This document shows positions 32,562 to 42,664 of a stretch of 64,000 nucleotides of DNA, in pieces; the first letter of the stretch is position 1, and each line of letters starts with the position of its first letter. A program made the position numbers and the translations under genes. The stretch comes from Leptodontidium sp. MPI-SDFR-AT-0119 (taxonomy: Eukaryota > Ascomycota > Leotiomycetes > Helotiales > Leptodontidiaceae), in assembly GCA_020726505.1 (NCBI GenBank), contig JAHLEZ010000001.1, positions 2,480,001 to 2,544,000 on the forward strand, written 5' to 3'. The notes beneath the pieces are model-generated. The model did no database searches. It was not told where the DNA came from and saw only the letters and a program-made list of their open reading frames with translations.

Positions 32562-33344
32562 GCTGCGGCATGGGGCAGAGTTTTTAACGTCCCCTAGTCC
32601 CCCATCTCCCCCACCCGCGGGGGGTTTTTAATTTAGGTCCCTTACTTATAAGGTTTCTTAAGGGTTTTATATTTCTTATAAGAAATAAGGTTTTTGATTT
32701 TCCTTACGATTTATTACTTAAGAGTAGTTAGTAAATCGATTAATAATTTGTGTTAGTTAATTGCTTATCAAACCCATCAAAAGAAGCCAAGCTAGTTCTC
32801 GACAAGTTCCCCTTGACAAAACGAAAGAACGACCGCCAGACCCGAGGAGTCTGCAGCCACTGAAACGTCGCAACGCCACACCCTTAAGTCGCTCTTCAAA
32901 CGGCCAACATCTTCATCCACATCATCACCCTCCAAAGGCTCCACCCCAGCATCTCCCAAAGATAACCATTACCCCAACCGCAAAATTGAAATCAACAACG
33001 AAATCGAAATCTCAAACCGCGCCAAAACATGTTATTCCTCGGATCAAAAGACGTCTAATTCACATTCCCCATAATCCTTCTACGCCGAAAGATGAAGTCA
33101 AGTGGCGACAGGACAAGTGCAACTACTTCTGCAAGCTCGCTTGGGAGGGTTGGAGTATCAAGAATGCCGCCGCAGAGTGAGTGAGAGAGGGTTATTGGTC
33201 GAACTCAGGAAGCGGAGGGTGGACGAAATAGGTTACCTTCAAAATGAAGTCGCGAATTGAGCTACTAGAAGCTGCTGAGGGAATGATGAGCTGGTATGGA
33301 ATTTGATATTATGAACTCGACGTAACCAATGTGGTGAGCTTCTC
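32562..33344. other. AT-rich insertion and unrecognised low-complexity stretch
   Basis: 32590-32630 is C/G-rich (tcccccatctcccccacccg, then a G run); 32630-32765 is strongly AT-rich, and both follow directly on the truncated lipase. From 32761 a 139-codon frame without clear domain (ending DEVKWRQDKCNYFCKLAWEG) overlaps a second open frame; these are probably relics. The C-rich edge resembles transposon termini such as those at 53680, but no second end was found. Confidence 0.35.
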
Positions 33345-34436
33345 TCATCTACCCCTCGAACCTCTGCTAACCAAAGTTTCCGCCTCAGAAATCGTGTCAG
33401 GATGACCCCCGGCTTGTGATTGAGTCCACCTCCCTACAAACGCTCTCCTTTCTGGTGCCATGTCACCTACCACACTTCCAGCCACCGTCTCCATATACTG
33501 ATATCCCACAGGATTTTGTGCGACACCCCCTCCGGTAGCAAGAACGGGCTTGAGTTCCCGGGAACGCCTGCAAAGACAACATATCACACCCAGTAGCGTC
33601 AAGATGACTAGCACAATTCCTACTCCGATCACCGCGTACTTCCAAGTATTTCCGCTGAATGCACCAGAGGACCCTGTCCCACCCCCGCTGCCGGTGCCAC
33701 CACCAGATACTGGATCTACTCCGCTTGTAGCTCCTGAGCCTGATCCTTGGATCTTTGTCACTGTTGGTGTTGACCGCAAGAGAGACGTCGCTTCGGCTGT
33801 TGGTGGGGAATCGTCGGTTTGAACAACAGCCTCGTTCGTAGGGGTCACATACACCGTTATGTCCTCGGAAGCAGTCCCACAGCGATGGATGTAAGCAGGA
33901 CTCGTATCCTGTGCGTCTGTAATCCTCATGTATCGAAAGCAAGAGGGTTCTGGGGACTTGCTAAAGATCAATTCGTCAATGGCAAAGTCCCACCAGAACA
34001 CTTAATTGCGAATTAGTGACGTACCAGTGAAGTACACTTATGGACTGCAGGACGCAAAGGTCGCTCATGGCCCCCGAGCAGTAATCAGAGCCTCCATTCT
34101 TATCCACACAAGTCATAATGATGCTCGTGCAGTCGACTTGATTGCAACACGCCGCAATTGAGTCGGAAGCCACAAATTGGTAGCCTGCTCCGCAACCAAG
34201 TGGAGAATCTGTGTTTCCGGTCAGTCTTTGTCTCATGGAGGCATCTTTCACTACTTACTAACATCGCCTCCTATGTATCCATATACGTTTGGCCCTGTAT
34301 CATCGCGCCTGTATTGGAGCTGGGCAGCTGTGGGTGGAGCGGGCTTCGCGGTGATGAGCGGATCAGGCGCAGTTGATACAGATTTCATGAACACGCAGAG
34401 CACGAGCGTGCTCGATAACTGATTCGAAATATGCAT
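33345..34436 (-). CDS. Cys-rich surface protein with one membrane span (sensor-like)
   Basis: Three exons (34436-34259, 34208-34025, 33960-33345) give 325 residues. A signal peptide starts MHISNQLSSTLVLCVFM. The ectodomain begins NVYGYIGGDV-NSPLGCGAGY and carries a Cys-rich module (ACCNQVDC, MTCVD, DYCSGAMSDLC, SCFRYM, HRCGTAS). After a Ser/Gly/Thr-rich stalk (SGGGTGSGGGTGSSG) comes one membrane helix (YAVIGVGIVLVILTLLGVICC) and a cytosolic tail with RRSRE. This layout is common in fungal surface proteins of unknown role, reminiscent of Mid2/WSC sensors though without a WSC signature. Exon joins were chosen to keep frame and Cys pattern. Confidence 0.8.
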
Positions 34437-35270
34437 GATGTCTCGTCTTTCTCTTCTGCTGTCAATGAAGGTATTACTGTAGCGGTGGGCAAGTGGTTGA
34501 AGTGGGCCATATCTATGTGATTTTGCGTCCCAGGGGGATTTCTTTCCCCGTCCCCATTGACAGACCACAAATCCCTGGAAATATCGATATTCATGCAAGG
34601 CTTGATTTGGTCAAAGCGAGAGCTGGGTTTAAAGCGTGAGCTGAACATCGAACAGCCACGATCAACCCAAACTGGGCGTATTTTGGCTTGGCGTCGCTAA
34701 GCATGTGCTGATATCTGAATGTCGTTTCAGCCCCATCCAGCAATATGGTTACACAGAAGTCTGGATCCTCTAGCGAACAAATCATTGGACGCGACAGCGC
34801 TACACTTTGTGCTCAACTGTGCATGGTGGACGTTAAAAATGGTACCCGCGACCAACTGAGTTGCACCCAGTTTTAGATTTTCATAACTTGCAAAAGGAGA
34901 AACTATAGGGCAGGAGTGCGTCTTTCCAATTGGACTCGTCGGCGGCTCAGACAGCTCAGCTGGCAGTGCGGAAGTGAAGTTCGGTTGGAAGGAAAAGAAA
35001 AACTTTCCAGGGCAATAGACAAAGCTGCATCTAACGCTTGTCCGCTTATCAACCTACAGGGCGCAGTTGGGTTTCATCACTCGCATATCGCGCCACCAGA
35101 TTTGTAAAAGGAAGGGGGTACAACGTAGTATCATCTTGGAAGATAAGTTGCACCGAACTGCTCCCTAGGCCTGCTACTCTTTTGAACTCGAACTGTGTCG
35201 GTTCTAATTGTCATGGAATAAAAATCGTTTTGTTGGAGAAGTAGAAATATCGAAAGCAATCCAAGCAAAG
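34437..35270. other. Intergenic divergent region
   Basis: It separates the surface protein gene (-) from the patatin gene (+). It probably holds both promoters. No gene is recognised in it. Confidence 0.35.
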
Positions 35271-37193
35271 ATGCCTGACCGGCGACTTCGACTCCTCTGT
35301 CTTGATGGTGGCGGTGTTCGCGGTCTCGCGTCTCTCTTCATGTTGAAGCAGATTCTCTCGCATGTTGGAAGCCCAAATCCGTATGAGTTCTTCGACATGA
35401 TAGGTGGCACCAGTACTGGCGGGTACGAATCCCTCATCCTACATACTGCACGAGAAATAAGCTGACAAGAGTAGACTGATTGCAATTATGCTCGGCCGTC
35501 TGCACATGAGTGTTGATGAATGCATTTTGCACTATGCGAACATCATGGATGAAATATTCAGGAGAAAACGACTTCTCCCATTCAGTGTTCGAACTGGACA
35601 AATCTCTTCTCGGTATGCGACAGATGTGCTCGAGGAGGGAATCAAAGGCATCATTGAAAAATCTGGCAAGCCGAGGGAAGAGAAAATGCAAGAGGCGAAT
35701 CCAAGATGCAAAGTGTAAGATGCATCCTATACTCCGAGTTCCGCGGCTAACGTATACAGATTCGTCGTCGCGGTGGGTTCTGAGGGCAACACGGCGGTGC
35801 ACTTTACCAATTACATCAAACCACACGAACAGAGCCACCTCCTTGCGGATGTCAAAATATGGGAAGCAGCTCGCGCAACCGCTTCCGCGCCAACATTCTT
35901 CGACCCGATCAAGATATCATGCAATGGCTTCACCGAGACCTTCGTCGACGGAGCTCTTGGCCACAACAATCCCGTCAACGAGCTCTGGGAGGAAGCCGAG
36001 GAGGAATTCGGATCACCACTAGAGCCTCAAATCCTCTGTATACTTTCGCTGGGTACGGGAAAGCCTGCCTTGAAGGAAATTGGGACTTCCATGAAAAGTT
36101 TCGGCGAAACGCTTCTTGCCATCACGGTTGAGACTCAGCGGACAGCGCTCACTTTTCGCAGAAGGAATAAAGAGCTTGCTGACAATGGGGGGTACTTCAG
36201 ATTCAACCCTCCAGATTTGCAGGAGGTGGGGTTGGATGAATCGAAGAAAAGGGGTCTCATACAGCAAAGATGTCGTATTCATGGCCAAGACCCTGATGTG
36301 GAGGATGCGATGAAGAGGTTTAGCGCCTCTGCTCTGATTCGGAAATGTTAGTCCATATTTCTAAAATTCTTTGAAATTAGTCTTGTTCAAACTACCTAAT
36401 CATGAGTTCGTTATTCTTAATTATGTTTTCGTTGCCACTGAGATATGAACCCTCCTGTTTGCTGTATTTCAAGCTTGCTAACCTTGTGCAGCCCCGGTCA
36501 AGCCTATCCAATACGATGCGCCTGTTGTGGAAGGTGGCATCACATTTTCTGCGCTAGATAGGACTCCCCGCTACATCAAGCCAGGCGCTACCTCTTACTG
36601 GAATCACTTAACACTCGAGGGCTATCAGATATACGAGAAGATCTACGAGCAATGCAGATTGCCGAAGAAAACGGAGGGGATGGTACACAGTACGGAGATC
36701 GCTCACTAAACAGCATTCAACCATAGCTAATAACTATATAGTCAAGTCCTATCTTCACCAGATTGACAGATCTAAAGTCATTCCAGACATAACCGCAATT
36801 GAGACTTGGAGACGCCTTCTAGGGCCAGCACAAAGATCCGGGCCGGACGTCTTGGGCACAGCACACCCCAAGGCTTTCGTCATGGCAGTTCTGTACATGC
36901 TTCACGTGGAGCATTCATTTGGTTCCATGAAGCCCAAACTTCCCGACGGTGAAATAGGCGTTGAGAAGGATAAACGAGAAGCACTGAAGAGGTTCACTAA
37001 ATGGGTGCCTTGCAAGTGTCAAGAGCTATGCAGGAACGAGTGGAACTTTGCGAACGAAGTCGGTCTATCGCGAGGCAATGATGAGAAGTGCAGGATTACC
37101 AAATTTCTTGCGCAGGGAGTGCTCCAGAATATGTTCAGATCGAAGGAGCTTGGGTGGTTGAACGCCATGCACGACAGATGGAAAGGTGTTTGA
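35271..37193 (+). CDS. Patatin-like phospholipase
   Basis: Five exons (35271-35422, 35475-35714, 35760-36346, 36492-36689, 36742-37193) keep frame and give 542 residues from MPDRRLRLLCLDGGGVRG. The patatin core has the oxyanion Gly-rich loop GGGVRG (13-18), the nucleophile Ser48 in GGTSTGG and the dyad Asp in FVDGALGHNNP (about 195). A C-terminal region without recognised domain (GPDVLGTAHPKAFVMAVLY; CKCQELCRNEW) extends past 340. Patatins hydrolyse acyl chains from lipids; in fungi the same fold is an effector domain of some NLR-type proteins, but no NACHT or NB-ARC is present here. It faces a HET gene tail to tail, 500 bases apart. Confidence 0.9.
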
Positions 37194-37693
37194 TTTGGTT
37201 AGACAGATTGTAATGGGACGTTAAAGGTTTTGTTTGCAGCCCAGACTTGACCTTCTGTTCCTGCCTCGAAATTCAACCCCAAATTCATTACATGTCAAAT
37301 CATCAAGACGGGTGGGTGTTCTGGATCGATACAAGAGTTGCGAATATTTCAATTATATCACTCATACTTATGAGATGGTTTCTTCGCTATGGCTGCCGAC
37401 ACCAGGAAAGAAGTCGCTCGTGCAAACCCGGATATTCAAGTTTATTGTTCCCCGAGACTCCAGTTTCTCATCGCTAGGATGAAGGGGGGTAAATACCGAA
37501 GTGTTTTGTTTTGGTCCCAGCCACATAGGATCGGCAATCACTGCCGAGGTGTGAATAAAGTTCATTGTGAGAAAATTGAGCTTGTAAGAAATAGGTCGTT
37601 GACCAATGACGCTGCAGCACTCCATGCTTGATCAGGCCCTTCCCAGCATGAGATCAAATACCGGTCCAGTGATGGTGCTACATAAGATGAATC
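37194..37693. other. Intergenic region between convergent patatin and HET genes
   Basis: No gene seen; it probably holds the two 3' UTRs. Confidence 0.35.
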
Positions 37694-39820
37694 TCACACA
37701 ATAGTGATTGTCGTTCTAAATTTCTCATCTGGGAGAACTGCTGCCGACCTTGCAATTATGTCAAAGCGATCAATCCGAATTAAACCAACGCGTGTGAACG
37801 TGTTCTTCGAATATTGAGGATGAGACGATGACACTAGAAACAGAGCAAGCCCAACTTGCGCAGTGATGTTGAAGAACCAGAGCGCTGCGTGATTCGCTGG
37901 ATAATCTGACGTATCCGGGACAAAAGTGTAGATAATGTCGTCGTCAGCATCTTCGTTTGAGTCCACGAGTCGAAAATCGTACTTGGCAATCGACCCAGCG
38001 TGATTGTACGAAGACCGTTGTTGCTCCGTGCATACCAGACCACGTCTCAGCACCCCGCGAATTACCAGCAATCCTCCCAACACCGCCCCCATAGGGTCAT
38101 GTCCTTTCAAATCTGTTGATACATGTTCCACGCTTGCTTCCACTTCAGAGACAGTTATTTGTGTGGGTGCAATCGTTCCATCAATAGCGGCCCACGACCA
38201 TGATGGAGCTCGATATTCATGAGGCTTGAGACATTGTCCCTTGGCATATTCTTTCGACCAACAAAGAGCCCGTGGTAAGTCCTCTTCCCACAGTCCGGCG
38301 AGATAGCGACCCCCTCGTAAGCGCTGCCGCTCATGTGCAATGCCCGAGATGGCGGGTAATCTATCACTTTCATAGCTCAGTTCTCGACTCGAATAGTCCA
38401 CAACGATGCTAGAAACCCAATCTTCTTCGACGATAAGATCCTGGTACAACGGTGCTTCGCCTTCAGTCCGATCGCTGCCCACCGGAGGGTATAGCCATTC
38501 CTTACACCCACTTTCAAAATCGACATATTCGCCGCAACGATAATACATTTGACTTCCCTGGAAGCCAAGGTACCGAGGCGACAGAACTTCTTCCTGGAAT
38601 GTCCATGCCCTTGTTCTCAGGATCGAACTCTGCTCATTGCCTATAATCTGATTGACTGGTCGGTCTGTGAAGTACAATCTTGAATTCCCAGGTTCACGTA
38701 GATCGACCTTCCGATACTCAATATCGAATCGCCTTTGGTCAAACAGTCCCTGTGCGCTATGAACACCAGCGCCAATAGTAAGCCAGCTTGAGCCGTAGTA
38801 AGAACCCATTTTTGAGGACTCCTCCGCCCAATCTAGTTCCGAGCCTTGTATGATACAAAGAGTATCAATCCAGATATACTGCAAACCGAACGCCCTTGTG
38901 ATTTTGATAGCATCTTGGAATGTCAGCGGAAGGCTGCAGAGCTCGATATCGTTCTTTCTGGCATCAATATTGTTAATAGTTGTTGTACACTCGCAGCTTG
39001 TGGTGTCCCATCGATGACTGAGACAGACATAGCGTCCTATCTGCTGGTCATCAGACCTGGGAGCTTCTGATAAGTCTCTGAGATAGACAGTGGGTGATTC
39101 GCGGTACCCAACATCAATCAGTCGTCTTGGTAGCGCTTTCGGCAGGTCGAAGTCATCCCCCGTTCGTTCTTTGGATGCGTCTATCCAGGCCCTGGCCAGT
39201 AGTATGCTGGATGCGGGATCTGGACATTGAGCCATGCGCCGACCTGGGATAATTTCGCTGGCAGCGTCCTCTGAAACCTGTCAGGTTGGGACTTCACTCC
39301 CCGCGATACAGCATATGGAAGACTGGACAAAAATACCTTCATCTGTATATATGCCAAACTCGGTAAACAGTCTGCTGTACCGCGTTTGACCCTCACTTTC
39401 AACTACCAATATATCTTGACAATAAGGTGTACCATTCGCATTTGCTACCCTCATCACGATCATGTCGTGATCATGGGCGTCATCATGTGGGTCGTCAAGT
39501 TGATGTACGATCAATTCGCACAATCCACAATGATTCGCTGCTGCTAGCTTCGCTGCACCAATGGTATGAAGTCTATGGCCGGCAGCAGATATCAGGGCCT
39601 GGGTCGGGATTTTTCTGCAAGAGTCACAAGCAGGGGCGTTGTTGTAAGGAGCCATACAAGTTTCTGGAAGCTGTGTCCGTCGAATCGGCCGAACAACGGC
39701 CAACCCAGTGTAAAGACCATCGTGAGAGCCAGAAGTAGGTTCCGATGATGAGGCTGGGCTAGAGGACAATGGCATCGAGAGACCGTGGCCTGACAGTTGA
39801 GCAGGTATGGGCGCCGCCAT
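37694..39820 (-). CDS. HET-domain protein, intact
   Basis: Two exons (39820-39337, 39270-37694), with a 66-nt intron GTATTT...TTTCAG, give 686 residues. The start is MAAPIPAQLSGHG. A Cys-containing N-terminal module (ACDSCRKIP, HCGLCELIVHQL) and a linker (TDEEDAASEIIPGR) precede the HET domain: RYVCLSHRWDTTSC, LPLTFQDAIKITRAFGLQYI, WIDTLCIIQGSELDWAEE, RTRAWTFQEEVLSPR, then YRAPSWSWAAIDG. This is the common HET architecture for proteins that drive vegetative incompatibility or other death responses. The gene is divergent from another HET gene (464 bases between starts). It lacks a C-terminal NACHT/WD-repeat part. Confidence 0.93.
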
Positions 39821-40284
39821 TTCAGTCGCGTCACTACGAACCGACTTCTAAAGTAGAGATCGGCGAAGTGTGGGAGCTCACACTGGCCGATGCAGGTACT
39901 AGAGTGTGAAGAGTGGGACACCACCACGAATTGTGCCAAAGTTTGGGTTGAGTTTATGTGTATTGTTAAGGCAAATGCATCAAAGTATGCCGGGGAATGA
40001 GTCGCAAGTCTGGTGAAAAGAATCATAGTACTATAAGGGAATCGATTAGGATCTGATTCTGCTAGGACTTGATGTGACAATCTTTTTGCAGGAATCTCTC
40101 ACCTCTGATTGGCCCCTGCCCGCTTTCCGCGACCGGATAAATTTGTGTTCAGCCTCAGTTTGCCGGCACGCACCAGCACCCGTGTGATCTCCGGCCTCTA
40201 TCTTGAGCTCAAACACTTCGATCAAAAGATAGGTTACAACAGTGACACCTCAGTCCAGTAGCTGCCACGTAGTCGCTGTTCAAA
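39821..40284. promoter_or_regulatory. Divergent promoter between two HET genes
   Basis: 464 bases separate the two start codons, which point away from each other. No specific motif is assigned. Confidence 0.4.
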
Positions 40285-41946
40285 ATGCCAAACCAAAACG
40301 GAGCGACAGAGGGATTTCGCTATGCTCCTCTGGACCACAACACGCACCAGTTTCGCCTGCTCAGGCTCCTACCATCCTCAGCCTTCAATTCAGATATCCG
40401 ATGCGAAATGTTTCCTTCAACGATGGATGAGTGTCCCCCTTACGAAGCTTTGTCTTATGTTTGGGGTGACCCCGACATTACTGTCCCGATTCAACTCCAT
40501 GGCTCCGGACACAAGGTTACGAGAAACCTAGAGCTTGCCTTACGGTACATCCGTTTGGGGGATAGGGAGAGGGTAATGTGGGTCGATGCTTTGTGTATCA
40601 ATCAGACAGATATCTCTGAGAAGAATCATTAAGTTAGACAGATGCGTTCTATCTACCTTGGTGCTCGGCAGGTAGTCGTCTGGCTAGGCGAGGAGGACGA
40701 CGCTAAGATTGCGTTGGATTACTTCCAAACACCCTATAATAAAAGGAATGAGGCGCTTTCAAGAACTGTGTTCAATGCCTGCCAGGCGCTTTTCCTCCAG
40801 CGACCTTGGTGGTCAAGAACGTGGATCCTGCAAGAGGTCCTACATCACAATCCTGTACTGGTACACCTAGGAAATATCATTCTGTCTCTGGATGGGATTT
40901 GCGACCATGGAAGCCTCTGGGACTTAGAAAGGTGGGCGTGTGAGATGCGTTATCCGGAATGGGTAGAGCGAAAGGATAATGAACTTCAAGTCTTTGAAAC
41001 GGTGGATGTCGGAATAGCAGAGTTTGATCCTGTTATGACGATTGGAGAACAGAGAAAATTATTGAAGGAAAATCCCGACAAACTTACCGGAAGGCCTGAG
41101 CAAGCGCCTACTCTTAGCCTGATAAAAGCACTACAATCATATCGCTCTCATCAATGCGGCCGACAAGTCGACAAAGTCTTTGCACTTATTGGGATGGCGG
41201 ATTTGGGTCTATATGAACCCTTGATCGACTACAATATGTCAAAACGTGCGACATACACGGCCACGATGCAATCTATATTCGAGAGGGATGCATTACTCTT
41301 AGTTGAATCGCCTCAACGCCCAATATCGTCCATGGAATTACCGTCTTGGGTCCCGGATTGGACTACACAACAGACTCTGTTGGCAATGCATTTGGCAGCA
41401 GACTTAAAAAAATTCAACACAGTTCCCGTGAGCGATGAGTTTCCGCTAGGAAGTCTCAGAAAGCAAGAAGAACCCTACTCGTTCAGAGGCGATACTCTGG
41501 TACTGCAGGCTATCCATGTCGGTACTATAATAAGTGCGTGCTTCACCATGGTTCGCTTTGGGGAACGGGGCCCGCCACAAACTGTTAAGTTATTTAAGTA
41601 CACCGAGAGCCCGAGCTTTGAACAAGAGGGTGTGAATCATAGTGCAAATGTAGCTGGCGATTACGTACGGGACGTATCATCGGTTTCTCTCTTGAAAACT
41701 AACAACTCAAGTTTGGGTCCATACTGGGCTGAAAAGGGAGATATCATCGTAATTACTACGTTATCTTCAATCCCTATAGTGCTGAGGAGAAATGCAAAGT
41801 CATTTCTGCTCGTTGGTGGTTGTTGGCTAGTCGACTCTAAGCTTGCTGGGAATATCATGTCTCCGGGGCAAGATCCTGGCTTCTCGAAGATCATGTATGG
41901 AAGTGCTTGGTCCGAAAGCAAGCTGGAAAAGTTTTATATAATTTGA
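40285..41946 (+). pseudogene. HET-domain gene with a single in-frame stop
   Basis: One frame from ATG 40285 (MPNQNGATEGFRYAPLD) to TGA 41946, interrupted only by TAA at 40630-40632. On both sides the HET domain continues without shift: YEALSYVWGDPD, VMWVDALCINQTDISEKNH, then VRQMRSIYLGARQVVVWLGE, WWSRTWILQEVL, ELPSWVPDW. HET proteins normally have Gln at the stop position (NHQVRQM), so CAA to TAA is the simplest cause. Without the stop the protein would be 553 residues and otherwise whole. A spontaneous or RIP-type transition, or a strain-specific null allele. Confidence 0.88.
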
Positions 41947-42352
41947 TTTCAATTTATCAGTTATAGAACCAAAAGTTTGATAGTTGTCAAATAACCATAT
42001 GACCCTTTAGAGTGGCCGATTCTGCAACTGCACGTATCACACACTTTGAGAAGTTGCTATCTAGTAGAAAGCTTTCAGCCATACACACAAGCTCAGCGGC
42101 AGGTGTAAAAATCACTAGCATGCTAAAGTGATTATAATATAATAAAATAGCTAAAGGGTTATTAAATTTTAAATATTATTATTATTTAATATAAATGCTA
42201 ATTGCTAAGGAGGGAAGATTACTTTTTCTTATTTTTGCTTATATGTAAGTAATATAAGCTAAGTAATATTGAAGTACGTATTATTAATTATTATTTAATA
42301 TCTCTTTAAATATTCTATTATGTTGCAGTTACCTTGGCGTATTAGTAATCAT
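41947..42352. other. AT-rich intergenic stretch
   Basis: 42120-42330 is very AT-rich (repeated TAATATTA, TTATTATTTAATA words) with no coding potential, typical of mutated repeat DNA. It borders the solo LTR. Confidence 0.4.
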
Positions 42353-42664
42353 TACACTGTTACGACCTACGATGCGCCTCGTATTCTAACCGACACGGGC
42401 TCGTAGCATCGCTGGCTATGCGACGGCGCTAGGCCTAATAGGGAAGACTAGGGGGCGAGCCTGCGACATGTTGACGTGAATGGCACTCGACTACGCTAGG
42501 CCCCATCAGGAGGGTCCTTTATGTATATATACTCGAGCCCTCCCTTACGGAGAGCTCTCCTTTCCTCCTTGTCTTTTCTTCTCGATTCTGAGCGTAGCCT
42601 TAGGTCCAAATACAAAGCTTGAGTCAACTCGCTGTATCAACCTTTGGCCAGCCGTAACATACAC
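42353..42664 (+). mobile_element. Solo LTR of a retrotransposon with 5-bp target duplication
   Basis: 302 bases (42358-42659) begin TGTTACGACC and end GCCGTAACA, so the ends form a TGTTAC/GTAACA inverted repeat. The element is flanked on both sides by TACAC (42353-42357 and 42660-42664), a perfect 5-bp duplication. Inside is a TATA-like TATGTATATATA followed by a pyrimidine-rich tract, as in LTR promoters. No internal gag-pol lies next to it, so it is a solo LTR left by recombination. Superfamily cannot be told from the LTR alone. Confidence 0.85.
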
